DNA of 64,000 nt from Atopobiaceae bacterium (GCA_022483015.1 JAKVOB010000001.1:806001-870000); one strand, 5' to 3'. Counted from the first letter of the stretch, positions 7,980 through 18,060 are shown. Translations and numbers: made by a program. Notes: generated from the sequence alone by a model not told the origin.

Positions 7980-9644
7980 ATGCAGTCTGACCAGATCAAG
8001 AACGGCATCGGCCGCGCACCAAACCGCAGCCTGCTCTATGCGCTTGGGCTCACCAAGGAGGAGCTCGCCCGGCCCATCGTGGGCGTGGTGAGCTCGTACA
8101 GCGAGGTCGTCCCCGGTCACATGAACCTCGACAAGATCGCCGAGGCCGTGAAGGCCGGCGTGCGCGCCGCGGGAGGCACCCCCATCATGTTCCCCGCCAT
8201 CGCGGTGTGCGACGGCATCGCCATGGGCCACATCGGCATGAAGTACTCGCTCGCCACCCGTGAGCTCATCGCCGACTCCACCGAGTGCATGGCAATCGCC
8301 CATCAGTTCGATGGGCTGGTCATGATTCCCAACTGCGACAAGAACGTGCCAGGGCTGCTCATGGCGGCGGCCCGTCTCAACCTGCCCACCATCTTCTGCG
8401 CGGGCGGCCCCATGCTCGCCGGACACATGCCGAGCGGCAAGCGCACGTGCCTCTCGAGCATGTTCGAGGCCGTGGGCGAGTACCAGGCCGACAAGCTCGA
8501 CGATGCCGGCGTGGAGGAGTACGAGGAGTATGCCTGCCCCAGCTGCGGGAGCTGCTCGGGCATGTACACCGCCAACTCGATGAACTGCCTCACGGAGGCC
8601 ATCGGCATGGGGCTCCGTGGCAACGGGACCATCCCCGCGCCCTACTCCGCGCGGCTGCGTCTTGCCAAGCACACGGGCATGCAGGTCATGAGGCTCATCG
8701 AGGACGACATCCGTCCGCTCGACATCATGACCCCTGCCGCCTTCCACAACGCCGAGACGGTGGACATGGCCTTGGGCTGCTCCACCAACACGATGCTGCA
8801 CCTGCCGGCCATCGCGCACGAGGCCGGCGTCACCATCGACCTCGACATGGCCAATGACATCTCCGCGCACACGCCCAACGTCTGCCACCTGGCCCCGGCT
8901 GGTCCCACCTTCATGGAGGACCTCGACCTGGCTGGCGGCGTCTATGCCGTGATGGCCGAGTTGGCCGAGGGCGGTCTTCTCGACACCTCGCTCATGACCT
9001 GTACGGGGCATACCGTCGCCGAGAACCTGGCCGGCGTCACGAACAAGGACCCCGAGACGATCCGTCCGCTCGACAACCCCTACTCCAAGAGCGGCGGCAT
9101 CGCCGTCCTGCGCGGCAACCTCGCTCCTGACGGCTGCGTCGTGAAGCAGTCCGCCGTGGACCCGGCCATGATGCGCCACACCGGACCGGCCCGCGTCTTC
9201 GACTCCGAGGAGGACGCCATCGCCTGCATCTATGCCAAGGGCATCAACGCCGGCGACGTCGTCGTCATCCGCTACGAGGGTCCCAAGGGCGGTCCTGGCA
9301 TGCGAGAGATGCTGAACCCCACATCGGCCATCTGCGGCATGGGTCTGGGCGACTCGGTGGCGCTGCTCACCGACGGGCGCTTCTCGGGTGCCACGCGCGG
9401 GGCGTCCATCGGTCACATCAGCCCCGAGGCTGCCGCGGGCGGCACCATCGGCCTGGTGGAGGAGGGCGACACCATCTCCATCGACATCCCTGCCTGCTCC
9501 ATCACGCTCGAGGTCGCCGATGACGAGCTCGCACGTCGTCGCGCCGTCTGGGTATGCCCGGAGCCAAAGATCAAGACGGGCTACCTGGCCCGCTATGCCA
9601 AGCTCGTCACATCCGCCGACAAGGGCGCCATCCTGGAGGTCTGA
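7980..9644 (+). CDS. ilvD: Dihydroxy-acid dehydratase
   Basis: A 554-residue Fe-S dehydratase that converts 2,3-dihydroxy acids to 2-oxo acids in Val/Ile synthesis. Cluster-ligand regions are visible: [11 protein letters not shown] and [18 protein letters not shown], plus [17 protein letters not shown]. The C-terminal swivelling domain has [13 protein letters not shown] and HISPEAA. Length matches the family. It follows ilvC after 111 bases holding a strong hairpin, and DUF815 follows 7 bases downstream. Confidence 0.95.
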   Translation: MQSDQIKNGIGRAPNRSLLYALGLTKEELARPIVGVVSSYSEVVPGHMNLDKIAEAVKAGVRAAGGTPIMFPAIAVCDGIAMGHIGMKYSLATRELIADSTECMAIAHQFDGLVMIPNCDKNVPGLLMAAARLNLPTIFCAGGPMLAGHMPSGKRTCLSSMFEAVGEYQADKLDDAGVEEYEEYACPSCGSCSGMYTANSMNCLTEAIGMGLRGNGTIPAPYSARLRLAKHTGMQVMRLIEDDIRPLDIMTPAAFHNAETVDMALGCSTNTMLHLPAIAHEAGVTIDLDMANDISAHTPNVCHLAPAGPTFMEDLDLAGGVYAVMAELAEGGLLDTSLMTCTGHTVAENLAGVTNKDPETIRPLDNPYSKSGGIAVLRGNLAPDGCVVKQSAVDPAMMRHTGPARVFDSEEDAIACIYAKGINAGDVVVIRYEGPKGGPGMREMLNPTSAICGMGLGDSVALLTDGRFSGATRGASIGHISPEAAAGGTIGLVEEGDTISIDIPACSITLEVADDELARRRAVWVCPEPKIKTGYLARYAKLVTSADKGAILEV

Positions 9645-9651
9645 TCAACCC

Positions 9652-10986
9652 ATGTACCATAAGGTATCGAAGCTGCTCCTCTACAGCGACCTCGGCGAGG
9701 ACTCCGTCCTCGTGGGCCTGTCCGACATCTTCCGTGACTGGGAGGCCGGCACGGCCGACCATGCCGAGCTCGTGCGGCGTGCCCATGTGCAGGTGAAGCA
9801 CATCCTCGACATCGCCACCACCTATGGGTTCGACCAGAACCTCTGGCAGGACTACCTCACCTTCGTGCTCCTCACCAACGAGAACTCCTTCACGCTCACC
9901 GCCGAGCGTCGGGGTGCTGCCGAGGGAGGGTCGGTCAACCACTTCGCCAAGGCGGACCTCGAGGTCTTCCGCGAGCTGTTCCACTTCGACTTCGCGCCCA
10001 TCGAGCATGACCTGGGGCTGGATTGCTTCAGCGTGCTCGAGGACTACCACGCCATCACCAAGCCCGAGAAGAACTACTACCGCAGCGTGAGCGAGCTCGT
10101 GAGGCGCCTCTCGGACGAGCTCGCCGCCGCCCCCGACGTCGATGCGATGTTCGATGCCCTCACGGCCAGCTACAAGGCCTATGGGGTCGGCATGTTCGGG
10201 CTCAACCGAGCCTTCCACATCCATGGCCTGCCCGATGGCACGGTGCAGTTCCTGCCCATCAACAACATCGGGGGTGGGCGCCTCTCAGACCTCGTGGGAT
10301 ACGAGGACCAGAAGAAGCAGCTCACCGACAACACCGATGCGTTCGTCGCAGGGCTCCCCGCCAACAACGTGCTTCTCTACGGGGATGCCGGTACGGGCAA
10401 GTCGACCTCGGTGAAGGCGCTCGTCAACGAGTACTACGACTCGGGCCTGCGCATGATCGAGATCTACAAGCACCAGTTCAAGTACCTCTCGGCCGTCATC
10501 GCGGCCATCAAGGGACGCAACTATCGCTTCGTCATCTACATCGACGACCTGTCGTTCGACGAGGGGGAGCTCGAGTACAAGTTCCTGAAGGCCGTCATCG
10601 AGGGCGGCGTCGAGACGCGCCCTGACAACATCCTCATCTATGCCACGTCCAACCGTCGCCACCTCGTCAAGGAGGACTGGAAGGACCGTACTGACATGGA
10701 GTACGAGGGCGACATGCATCGCTCCGACACCATGCAGGAGAAGCTCTCGCTCGCCGCGCGCTTCGGCGTCGCGATCAACTTCTCGTCGCCGCGCCAGCAG
10801 GCCTACCACGAGATCGTGCAGACGCTCGCGTCCCGTCAGCTCACGGACCCTCCCGAGCCCGAGCAGCTCCTGCTCCTGGCAGACCGCTGGGAGCTCCGCC
10901 ATGGTGGCATGAGCGGGCGCGTGGCCCAGCAGTTCGTGGACTATCTGGCAGGCCAGGAGGGCACTGCCGAGAAGGACGAGGCGTAG
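9652..10986 (+). CDS. DUF815 AAA-type ATPase
   Basis: A 444-residue protein. An N-terminal helical region (1-210) precedes a DUF815 AAA domain with Walker A GDAGTGKSTSVKAL, Walker B FVIYIDDLSFDEGE and a sensor-like LIYATSNRRHLVKE. The ATG at 9652 is used because the longer reading frame upstream runs inside ilvD in another phase; GGAGG inside the ilvD end can serve it. DUF815 members are predicted ATPases without a settled role. The placement 7 bases after ilvD suggests cotranscription, not shared function. Confidence 0.85.
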   Translation: MYHKVSKLLLYSDLGEDSVLVGLSDIFRDWEAGTADHAELVRRAHVQVKHILDIATTYGFDQNLWQDYLTFVLLTNENSFTLTAERRGAAEGGSVNHFAKADLEVFRELFHFDFAPIEHDLGLDCFSVLEDYHAITKPEKNYYRSVSELVRRLSDELAAAPDVDAMFDALTASYKAYGVGMFGLNRAFHIHGLPDGTVQFLPINNIGGGRLSDLVGYEDQKKQLTDNTDAFVAGLPANNVLLYGDAGTGKSTSVKALVNEYYDSGLRMIEIYKHQFKYLSAVIAAIKGRNYRFVIYIDDLSFDEGELEYKFLKAVIEGGVETRPDNILIYATSNRRHLVKEDWKDRTDMEYEGDMHRSDTMQEKLSLAARFGVAINFSSPRQQAYHEIVQTLASRQLTDPPEPEQLLLLADRWELRHGGMSGRVAQQFVDYLAGQEGTAEKDEA

Positions 10987-11070
10987 AGGCCCGTTCGCTG
11001 CGGGCGCCCCTGTTCCTCTCGGCGCTGTGGCCGTGACGCAAGTCCCACGGCTGCGGTACCTGCGGAGCGT

Positions 11071-11213
11071 TGGGTCACTCTGACCATGCAACCTTCGCAT
11101 GATGCGACGTTGCCTGGCCAAAGTGACCCAAGCTGGCCCTGCGTTTGGCCTCCAGGGTCGCTCTGGGCAAGCAACGTCCATGTGGCGCGGCATTGTCTGG
11201 CTTGGGTGACCCA
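11071..11213. repeat. Tandem pair of palindromic intergenic elements
   Basis: Unit 1 (11071-11130) is a 60-bp imperfect palindrome: arms 11071-11092 and 11109-11130 match at 19 of 22 positions (TGGGTCACTYTG core) around CGCA-TGA-TGCG. Unit 2 (11153-11213) repeats the same layout in degenerate form: gggtcgctctgggcaagcaac on the left and ctggcttgggtgaccca on the right. Both lie in the gene-free gap between convergent DUF815 and 5'-nucleotidase genes. No ORF or transposase is associated. It resembles a REP/BIME-type element. Confidence 0.6.
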
Positions 11214-11227
11214 GCGACCTCGCGACC

Positions 11228-13189
11228 CTACGCCTGCGCTGCCGCCCTCTTCGCACGATGTCGGCGTATCAGGTGCCGCACCAGGAAGACCGTGCCCACC
11301 ACGAGCGCGACCACGGCAACGACGGCCCCATAGACCACCCAGGCAAAGGTGTTGAGGCCGGTGAGGTGCTCGGCGAGGAAGCCCTGGCTCCCCTGGGTGG
11401 TGCGCTCGTCGACCGTGGTGCCTGCCGGGAAGACCTGCGGTAGCCCATCGGCGCCCTTGTCGAAGGTCTGTACGTACTGGTAGAGGGCGATCCACTCCTT
11501 GAGCTCGCGTGTCTCGCCGCCGGTGGTCTGATAGGTGACCACGCGGCCCGAGAGGTCGTCCCCGAGGAGCGCCCCTCCCTCGTCGCGCAGGTTGATCGAG
11601 AGCATGCCGTACGACTGGTCATGCACCAGGCTCAGCTGGCTCGCCACCTCCTGCGTGGTGCTCACCTTGTAGAGCGTGTCGTCACGAGGCACCTCGACCC
11701 ACTGTCCTGTGTCCTTGTCGTAGGCCTCGACCTGGTAGACGCGGTTCATGAAGAGCCGGTCGGGGTCGTAGCTGAAGCGCAGGCCCGAGAAGGCCAGCTG
11801 CACGCCGCTCATGAGGTCGCTGATCGAGGCCGAGACCTCGCAGAGGTTCCAGACGTCGCTTCCGGTGAGGCATGCGGTGACGAGCGGGCTGCCTGCCTTG
11901 CCGTCACCTGGTGACTGGTACAGCGACAGGATGTCGAAGAGGTCACCGCATGTGACGTCTCCCTGGTAGAAGGCGTTCCTGATCGAGCCCGTGGGGGTCA
12001 CGCAGATGTCGACGTCATCCACGCCGGCCTGCTCCAGGGCTGAGGCGTAGGCGTCTGCCACGAAGTTCGCCGTGAGGTGGTTGCCGAGGTTGCCGTCCAT
12101 GTCCATGAGGGTCTCGGTCGTGGTGCCCGAGGTCGCCACCGTGTCGTCGATTCCGGCTGTGATGCCGTAGTAGCCGAGGTAGTCCTGCTGGATCTCGCCC
12201 TCGAGGGTGGAGAGCTCGGAGGCCACCTGGGGGTCGTCGGCGACCGTCGCGTCGAGGGGGTCGACCTTCCACCCGTCCACGGACCAGGTGCCGTCCGAGC
12301 AGGTGAGGTCGAGCACCCCGAGCCCTTCGAGGGAGTAGCCGGGGCTCACGATGGTGCAGCCGTTGATCGAGACGGGCTCGTCGGTCGTGACGTGGGCGTG
12401 CCCGGAGACGATGACGTCGATGCCGCTCACGTCCTTGGCCAACGCCTGGTCCTCGCCGGTCACCGTCCCCGCATGCGAGAGGAGCACCACGAGGTCGCAG
12501 CCCTCCTGGTTGCGGAGGGTGTCTGCCGTGGCCTGCGCGGTCTTGGTGGCATCGGCGAAGGCATAGTCGGTCGTGGAGGTGTAGTCGGCCGCCTCCTTGC
12601 CCATGACCGAGAAGAGCCCGACCTTGTGGCCGCCCACCGTGACGGTCGTGTAGTTGGCGACACCCTGGCCGGAGAGGGGGTTGTCACCCGAGGCGGCCTG
12701 GGAGGTGTCCGAGCCGGCCGCGACCAGGTTCGAGCAGAGCAGCTGCGTGTGGGCGCCTTCCGCGGAGAAGACGGCGAGCTCCTGGCGAAGTGCCGCGTCC
12801 CCGTAGTCGAAGTCGTGGTTGCCCAGGGCCACGGCGTCATAGCCGAGCTCTCCCAGGAAGTGCAGCTCGGGGGCGCGGGTGGTGAGCAGGGTCGAGAACA
12901 TCGTCCCCTCCGAAAAGTCACCGGAGTCGACCACGAGGGTCTGCCCCTCGATGCGCTCGGACGAGAGGGCCGTGGCGAGCCGGGCGAAGCCGCCCAGCTC
13001 CTCGAAGGAGGTGTCGCCGGTCTTGAACTTCCCGGGGATGTCCTGCGAATGGATGTCCGTGGTGCAGAGGATGCGTACGGAGCCCGTGGTCGAGTCTGCG
13101 GCAGACGCCTGGGCGGGGCTTGCGAGGACGCCCGTGAGCATGAGCGCCACCATGGCGACGAGCGTGCAGATCGTGCGGGAGAGCCTCAT
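11228..13189 (-). CDS. Membrane-anchored 5'-nucleotidase/2',3'-cyclic phosphodiesterase (UshA type)
   Basis: A 653-residue secreted enzyme. The signal peptide (residues 1-32, ending around ASPAQASAAD) precedes a calcineurin-like metallophosphatase domain with ILCTTDIHSQD, VVDSGDF, ALGNHDFDYG and VIVSGHAHV, which supply the dinuclear metal ligands. The 5'-nucleotidase C-terminal domain follows, and the chain ends in one transmembrane helix (AVVAVVALVVGTVFLV) with a basic tail, so it is held on the cell surface. It would release nucleosides and phosphate from extracellular nucleotides. The ATG at 13189 fits the signal peptide and has GAGGGG upstream; the longer reading frame adds about 86 arginine-rich residues that look spurious. 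Confidence 0.9.
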   Translation of the reverse strand: MRLSRTICTLVAMVALMLTGVLASPAQASAADSTTGSVRILCTTDIHSQDIPGKFKTGDTSFEELGGFARLATALSSERIEGQTLVVDSGDFSEGTMFSTLLTTRAPELHFLGELGYDAVALGNHDFDYGDAALRQELAVFSAEGAHTQLLCSNLVAAGSDTSQAASGDNPLSGQGVANYTTVTVGGHKVGLFSVMGKEAADYTSTTDYAFADATKTAQATADTLRNQEGCDLVVLLSHAGTVTGEDQALAKDVSGIDVIVSGHAHVTTDEPVSINGCTIVSPGYSLEGLGVLDLTCSDGTWSVDGWKVDPLDATVADDPQVASELSTLEGEIQQDYLGYYGITAGIDDTVATSGTTTETLMDMDGNLGNHLTANFVADAYASALEQAGVDDVDICVTPTGSIRNAFYQGDVTCGDLFDILSLYQSPGDGKAGSPLVTACLTGSDVWNLCEVSASISDLMSGVQLAFSGLRFSYDPDRLFMNRVYQVEAYDKDTGQWVEVPRDDTLYKVSTTQEVASQLSLVHDQSYGMLSINLRDEGGALLGDDLSGRVVTYQTTGGETRELKEWIALYQYVQTFDKGADGLPQVFPAGTTVDERTTQGSQGFLAEHLTGLNTFAWVVYGAVVAVVALVVGTVFLVRHLIRRHRAKRAAAQA

Positions 13190-13349
13190 ATGTGCCGCCA
13201 CCCCTCGTCTGTCGTGAGAACGTGCAACAGCCTGCATGCGGCCTGATGGTACCATCGCGTGCCGGCCGTCGGCATGGTCTGTGCGCCAGGGGTCGGGCGC
13301 GTGCGGCAGACGGCAGCGAGCACGGGCGTGCCGTGGCGCGATCGAGGCC

Positions 13350-14207
13350 CTACGCCTGCTCCTGTGCGTTCTGCCTGAGGGTCCTGCGCAGATGGCGGGG
13401 TACGGCGTGCAGGACGTTGGAGCCGACGACGGAGGTCGCAGCGGCACGGGCCTCGTCGGTGGCGCAGGAGGTCACGTAGGCGTGGTCGAAGCGCTCGAGC
13501 ATGGTGACGTCATTGCCGCCGTCACCGTAGACCGCGACCTCGTCCTCGGGGATGTCCAGGTGGTCGGCAAGCCAGGCCACGGCCGAGCCCTTGTTCACGC
13601 CGACGTTCGTGATCTCGAAGAGCGACGGCCTGAAGGGTGCGTCGGTGACGGTGTCGGCGTGGTCTGCGAGGAACGCCTCGAGCCTGTGGTGCCTCTCGGC
13701 ATCAGGGACGCGCACGTTCACCTTGCAGACCTCGTGGGAAAGTACCTGGCTGGCGGTCGCGTCGAAGACGTACTCGCCTGCGGCATGCTCGACGCGCGAC
13801 TTCCGCATGCCGCGCATGGCCACGGCGGCAAGCGGGTTCGGCGGCGTGTTCGTGGACTGGAAGGTCCTCTCGCTCGCCGTCACATAGGTATGGTCGCAGG
13901 CGATGCAGGCAAAGGGGAGGTCGGGGAAGGTGGCCAGGAGCTCTTCGAGGAACGACTGGTCGATCCGGCTGTGGTCGAGCAGGGTGCCCTTGGCGTCATA
14001 GATGAGCGAGCCGTTGGAGCAGGCGATGTCCACGGGGATGTCCTGGAAGCCGAAGCACTCGTTGGAACGCATGCAGCGGCCGGTGGCGATGACGAAGTGG
14101 CAGCCTTGTTCGCACGTCTCGGCGACGGAGCCGAGAATCGCACGATCGACGTCATGCACGACGTTGAGGAGCGTACCATCGAGGTCGCTTGCGAAGAGCC
14201 GAATCAC
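13350..14207 (-). CDS. Cof-type HAD phosphatase
   Basis: A 285-residue haloacid dehalogenase phosphatase of the Cof/YidA class. Motif I is FASDLDGTLL with the Asp nucleophile, motif II lies in the FVIATGR segment, and motifs III/IV are VNKGSAVAWL and YGDGGNDVTML. The substrate is not predictable; relatives act on sugar phosphates or FMN/PLP. GTG 14207 is chosen because AGAGGGG lies just before it; ATG 14228 is in frame but has no ribosome site. Confidence 0.85.
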   Translation of the reverse strand: MIRLFASDLDGTLLNVVHDVDRAILGSVAETCEQGCHFVIATGRCMRSNECFGFQDIPVDIACSNGSLIYDAKGTLLDHSRIDQSFLEELLATFPDLPFACIACDHTYVTASERTFQSTNTPPNPLAAVAMRGMRKSRVEHAAGEYVFDATASQVLSHEVCKVNVRVPDAERHHRLEAFLADHADTVTDAPFRPSLFEITNVGVNKGSAVAWLADHLDIPEDEVAVYGDGGNDVTMLERFDHAYVTSCATDEARAAATSVVGSNVLHAVPRHLRRTLRQNAQEQA

Positions 14208-14339
14208 GGGTTCCCCTCTTTTGGGCATGTCATTTACTATGACTTAACATATCCTATCACAGACCGAGCACGTGGCACCTAGTTGTTCAAACATCATAAC
14301 GCTTCAAGCAGAGCGGCGAGGCCGCTGGCAGAACCCTCG

Positions 14340-14369
14340 TTGACACTATACCAACAGGCAGGGTAGCCT
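14340..14369 (+). promoter_or_regulatory. Promoter of the polytopic membrane protein gene
   Basis: TTGACA (14340-14345), an 18-bp spacer and TAGCCT (14364-14369) in the divergent gap between the HAD gene and the membrane protein at 14471. Confidence 0.45.
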
Positions 14370-14470
14370 GCTGGTTATGACCATTCGCACATGGCCCCTC
14401 ATGGGGTGGGGGCTCGCGTCGCGGCTCCCACGGTGCGTGATGGGCCGGCATCCGAGGAGGGGAGGGCGAC

Positions 14471-15541
14471 ATGCTGTTCGACGTGTATGGGGAGAACTCC
14501 CTCTACCAGTGGCTGGGATGGCTGCTCGTCTTCGTGGTGCTGATCCTTCTGAACGAGGTCTCGCGGCGCTCGAAGGCCGGCGGCCTGGTGATGTTCGGCG
14601 TGCTGCCGGTGGCGATGACCGTCTACTGCATCGTGGTCACCCTGGGCGCTGGCACCTGGGCTGCGAACAATCCCACGGTCCTGTTCCAGAACGGCTGGTT
14701 CCACTATGCCAAGGTCTATGCGGCCCTCGTCGGATGCCTCGGGTTCATGGTCATCAAGTACCACTGGGGCAGGCTCGGGAAGGCCTCGTGGTTCAGGTGG
14801 TTCCCCTTCGTCATCGTGGCCGTCAACATCCTCATAGCCGTGGCCAGCGACTTCGAGAGCGCCATGCACTACTTCGACTTCCTGGCCGGCGTGGTGCAGA
14901 CCACGGACGGGGGACGGGGTGCCATCCTCCAGGGCTCGTCGGTGCTGTGGGTGACGAGCGAGCATGCCACGGAGGTGTGCGGCTGGAACAACGTCCTCAA
15001 TGGGGTCGCGGGAATCGTCAACATCTTCTGCATGACGGGGCTGCGCGAGGTCTATTCGAGCAGGCGTCAGCAGGACATGGTCTGGGCGGACATGACCTGG
15101 GTCTACATCATCGCCTATGACCTCTGGAACTTCTGCTATACGTACAACTGCCTGCCCAACCATGCCTGGTACTGCGGGCTTGCCCTGCTGCTGGCTCCCA
15201 CCGTGGCCAACGCCCTCTGGAACAGGGGAGGATGGATCCAGAACCGCGCCAACACGCTGGCCATCTGGTGCATGTTCGCCCAGGTGTTCCCCCAGTTCCA
15301 GGACAGCTTCCCACAGTTTGGCTACGACTCGGTCTTCGCCGTCCAGTCCACGTTGGACACCACCACGGCCACGGTCGTGGCACTCGTGGCGCTCGTCGCC
15401 AACTGTGCCGCCCTCGCCTATGTCATCTATCGTGGCGTCCACCTGCACCGTAACCCCTATGGTCATGAGGTCTTCGTGGGCACGCGGGACTACGAGCAGG
15501 CGCATGCCCGCATCGAGCCGACGGAGCTCATGGGGGCATAG
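14471..15541 (+). CDS. Polytopic membrane protein (DUF5692-like)
   Basis: A 356-residue protein with about eight hydrophobic helices (for example WLGWLLVFVVLILL, VMFGVLPVAMTVYCIVV, WFPFVIVAVNILIAVA, ATVVALVALVANCAALAYVI). It is rich in Trp, Tyr and Asn near the membrane faces and has conserved-looking segments WNNVLNGVAGIVNIFCM and YDLWNFCYTYNCLPNHAWY. I believe it belongs to DUF5692, from memory only; no function is known. GGAGGGGAGGG precedes the ATG. It has its own promoter and ends at a bidirectional terminator. Confidence 0.8.
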   Translation: MLFDVYGENSLYQWLGWLLVFVVLILLNEVSRRSKAGGLVMFGVLPVAMTVYCIVVTLGAGTWAANNPTVLFQNGWFHYAKVYAALVGCLGFMVIKYHWGRLGKASWFRWFPFVIVAVNILIAVASDFESAMHYFDFLAGVVQTTDGGRGAILQGSSVLWVTSEHATEVCGWNNVLNGVAGIVNIFCMTGLREVYSSRRQQDMVWADMTWVYIIAYDLWNFCYTYNCLPNHAWYCGLALLLAPTVANALWNRGGWIQNRANTLAIWCMFAQVFPQFQDSFPQFGYDSVFAVQSTLDTTTATVVALVALVANCAALAYVIYRGVHLHRNPYGHEVFVGTRDYEQAHARIEPTELMGA

Positions 15542-15572
15542 CCTCCCCGCCACCCGTGCACGGCCAAGACGA

Positions 15573-15600
15573 AGGGCCTCGCCATGTGCGACGAGGCCCT
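15573..15600. terminator. Bidirectional terminator
   Basis: A perfect 9-bp stem (AGGGCCTCG / CGAGGCCCT) with a 10-base loop between the convergent membrane-protein and metY genes. Confidence 0.75.
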
Positions 15601-15629
15601 CATGGGTCGCTTCCCTGTCGGTGCTGGCC

Positions 15630-16895
15630 CTAGTCGATGGCGGCGAGCGCCTGCTTGAGGTCGGCGATGATGTCGTCCACGTCCTCGAGGCCCACGGAGA
15701 GGCGCACCATGCCCGGGTCGATGCCGGCTGCCGCGAGCTGCTCATCGGTGAGCTGACGATGGGTCTCGCTGGCGGGATGCAGGACGCAGGTACGGATGTC
15801 TGCCACGTGCACCTCGTTGGAGGCGAGGTCGAGCGCGTTCATGAACTTGATGGCATTGTCCTTGCCGCCACGGATGTCCATCGAGATGACGCCGCTCGCG
15901 CCCTTGAGGTACTTCTCGGCCTTGGCGTGGTTGACGTCATCGGGAAGGCCGGGATAGGTGATGTGGGCGATCTGGGGCTGGTCCTTCAGGAACTCGGCCA
16001 CCTTCATGGCGTTGGCGCAGTACTGACGCATGCGGACGGCGAGCGTCTCGAGCGAGAGGTTGAGCAGGAAGGCGGAGTGCGCGGCCGGGTACATGCCGAA
16101 GTCGCGCATGAGCTGCATGCGGGCCTTGATGATGTAGGCTGCCTTGCCGTAGTCCTTGGTGTAGACGACGCCGTGGTAGGACTCGTCAGGCTCGGTGAGC
16201 TCGGGGAAGTTGCCGCTCGTCCAGTCGAACTTGCCGGAGTCGACGATGACGCCGCCTACCTGCACGGCATGGCCATCCATGTACTTGGTGGTGGAGTGGA
16301 TCACGATGTCGGCACCGAACTGGAACGGCTTGCACAGGATGGGCGTGGCGAACGTGTTGTCCATGATGAGGGGGACGTTATGGGCATGGGCGATGTTCGC
16401 GAAGCGCTCGATGTCGAAGACGGTGAGCGACGGGTTGGCGATCGTCTCGCCGAAGACGAGCTTGGTGTTGGGCTTGAAGGCTGCGTCGATCTGCTCGTCG
16501 GTCCAGTCCTCCTTCACGAAGATGCACTCGATGCCGAGCTTCTTGAGCGTGAAGGCGAAGAGGTTCAGGGTGCCGCCATAGATCTCGGTCGTGGAGACGA
16601 TCGAGTCTCCTGCCTGGCAGATGTTCAGCACCGAGAGGAGCGAGGCAGCCTGGCCGGACGTGGTGCACATGGCACCGATACCGCCCTCGAGAGCAGCGAT
16701 CTTGTCCTCGACGGCCATGACGGTGGGGTTGCCGAAGCGGGAGTAGATGAGGGCCTTGGTGGGGTCGTCGAAGACGGCGGCCACCTCCTCGGTCGTGTCG
16801 AAGACGTAGGTGGTGCTCTGGACGATGGGGCAGACGCCCGGCTCGGAGTTCTTGGGCTTGTAACCAGCGTGCAGGCAGAGCGTGTCGTCCTTCAT
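15630..16895 (-). CDS. metY: O-acetylhomoserine (thiol)-lyase type PLP enzyme
   Basis: A 421-residue Cys/Met-metabolism PLP enzyme. Near the N-terminus, IVQSTTYVF and RFGNPTVMAVEDKIAALEGG are typical of the MetY group, and the Schiff-base lysine lies in IHSTTKYMDGHAVQVGG. The family makes homocysteine from O-acetylhomoserine and sulfide. Length (about 420-430) and the early motifs favour MetY over the shorter MetB/MetC. AGGGGAG lies before the ATG at 16895. It is a single-gene unit, and no SAM riboswitch could be recognised in the short upstream gap. Confidence 0.88.
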   Translation of the reverse strand: MKDDTLCLHAGYKPKNSEPGVCPIVQSTTYVFDTTEEVAAVFDDPTKALIYSRFGNPTVMAVEDKIAALEGGIGAMCTTSGQAASLLSVLNICQAGDSIVSTTEIYGGTLNLFAFTLKKLGIECIFVKEDWTDEQIDAAFKPNTKLVFGETIANPSLTVFDIERFANIAHAHNVPLIMDNTFATPILCKPFQFGADIVIHSTTKYMDGHAVQVGGVIVDSGKFDWTSGNFPELTEPDESYHGVVYTKDYGKAAYIIKARMQLMRDFGMYPAAHSAFLLNLSLETLAVRMRQYCANAMKVAEFLKDQPQIAHITYPGLPDDVNHAKAEKYLKGASGVISMDIRGGKDNAIKFMNALDLASNEVHVADIRTCVLHPASETHRQLTDEQLAAAGIDPGMVRLSVGLEDVDDIIADLKQALAAID

Positions 16896-17030
16896 ATATG
16901 TCTCCCCTTATGTCCGGTGCGGTCTGGGTAATCTTACGCCGTATGGGATGTGCGCTCAACGCAGAATCACGAGGAGGGTCAGGTGCGTAACGGGTACCAA
17001 CTGGTCAAACGGGCGTCAGGGGGAGGTCCC

Positions 17031-17600
17031 ATGTCAACGTTGTTCGTGAACGCTTGTCTGCGTGGCCGGGAGTCGCGCACGCTCGGGCTCTGCAGGGAGT
17101 ACCTCGCAGGTACCTCGGACGTGGAGGAGGTCGACCTCGCGGCGCTGGCGCTCGTCCCGCTCGATGGGCCGACCGTGGCCCAACGCTCCGACCTCATTGC
17201 CTCTGCGACCTGGGATGACCCCATCTTCGACCTGGCCCATCAGCTCGCCGCAGCAGACGAGGTGGTCGTGGGCGCTCCGTACTGGGACCTCTCGTTCCCC
17301 TCGGCGCTCAAGGTCTACCTCGAGCGCGCGAGCGTGTGCGGGATCACCTTCGACTACACCGAGAGGGGCGAGTGCGTGGGCAGATGCCGGGCACATGAGC
17401 TCACCTATATCACCACCTGCGGCGGGACCATCGGCGAGGCCGACTACGGCTATGACTACGTCCGCGGGATGGCCCACATGTTCGGCATCCCCAGGACGCA
17501 CCTTGTGGCGGCGGAGCTGCTCGACGTGGTCGGCATCGACGTGGACGCCCGGATGGACCTGGCACGCAGGCAGATGGCTGCGATCGCGGCGGAGCGGTAG
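17031..17600 (+). CDS. Flavodoxin-fold NAD(P)H oxidoreductase (AzoR/MdaB-like)
   Basis: A 189-residue protein with a flavodoxin-like fold: TLFVNACLRGRESRT at the N-terminus for the FMN phosphate, AADEVVVGAPYWDLSFPSALKVYLER as the core of FMN-dependent quinone/azo reductases, and LTYITTCGGTIG. It probably moves two electrons from NAD(P)H to quinones or other acceptors. The ATG at 17031 has GGGAGG 8 bases upstream, whereas the longer frame from 16950 lacks support. Confidence 0.82.
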   Translation: MSTLFVNACLRGRESRTLGLCREYLAGTSDVEEVDLAALALVPLDGPTVAQRSDLIASATWDDPIFDLAHQLAAADEVVVGAPYWDLSFPSALKVYLERASVCGITFDYTERGECVGRCRAHELTYITTCGGTIGEADYGYDYVRGMAHMFGIPRTHLVAAELLDVVGIDVDARMDLARRQMAAIAAER

Positions 17601-17645
17601 GGGACGACCACGGGTCCCAGGCGAGGCGCTTGCGGCGGTCGCTGC

Positions 17646-17894
17646 CTATCGGCCCTGGGCATCGTCCTCGGTCGCGGCGTGCTTACCTGCTGGCAGCGGC
17701 CTCTCCGCAGCGACGGCACCCGTCGAGGGGTCCTTGCGCAAGGTGGCTATCAGGCAGACGGCGCCGATGCCTATGACGAGGATTCCCCCCAGCACCGAGG
17801 CGAACAGCTCGAGGACGCCCACCAGGATGATGGCGACCGAGACGGCGACGAGGAGCGTCTTCGGGTTACGGGCCTTGTCTGCAGGCTTGGTCAT
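17646..17894 (-). CDS. Small two-helix membrane protein
   Basis: An 82-residue protein with a basic N-terminus (MTKPADKARNPKT), two adjacent hydrophobic helices (LLVAVSVAIILVGVLELFAS and GGILVIGIGAVCLIATL) and a polar C-terminal tail ending near EDDAQGR. GGAAGG lies upstream of the ATG. I do not recognise a family. Its small size and the convergent position beside the reductase give no clear role. Strong hydrophobicity in this frame makes it likely real. Confidence 0.6.
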   Translation of the reverse strand: MTKPADKARNPKTLLVAVSVAIILVGVLELFASVLGGILVIGIGAVCLIATLRKDPSTGAVAAERPLPAGKHAATEDDAQGR

Positions 17895-18060
17895 GGTAAG
17901 GCTACCTTCCCTGTGGGACGATGCATGCACGGCCCATCATGGCAGATTCCCCCGTCGGATGCGTGGGTGACGCACCGCCCATGGTCCGTGAGCCCCGCCC
18001 GTGGTCAGTCCTTCTCGAGGTGGTCCCTCTCGTCCGTCGCTCGCCTTCGAGAAGATTCTC

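Noticed and set aside
7869-9416. 515-codon minus-strand frame opposite ilvD
   Set aside because: Val/Asp/His-rich shadow of ilvD; no family motif.
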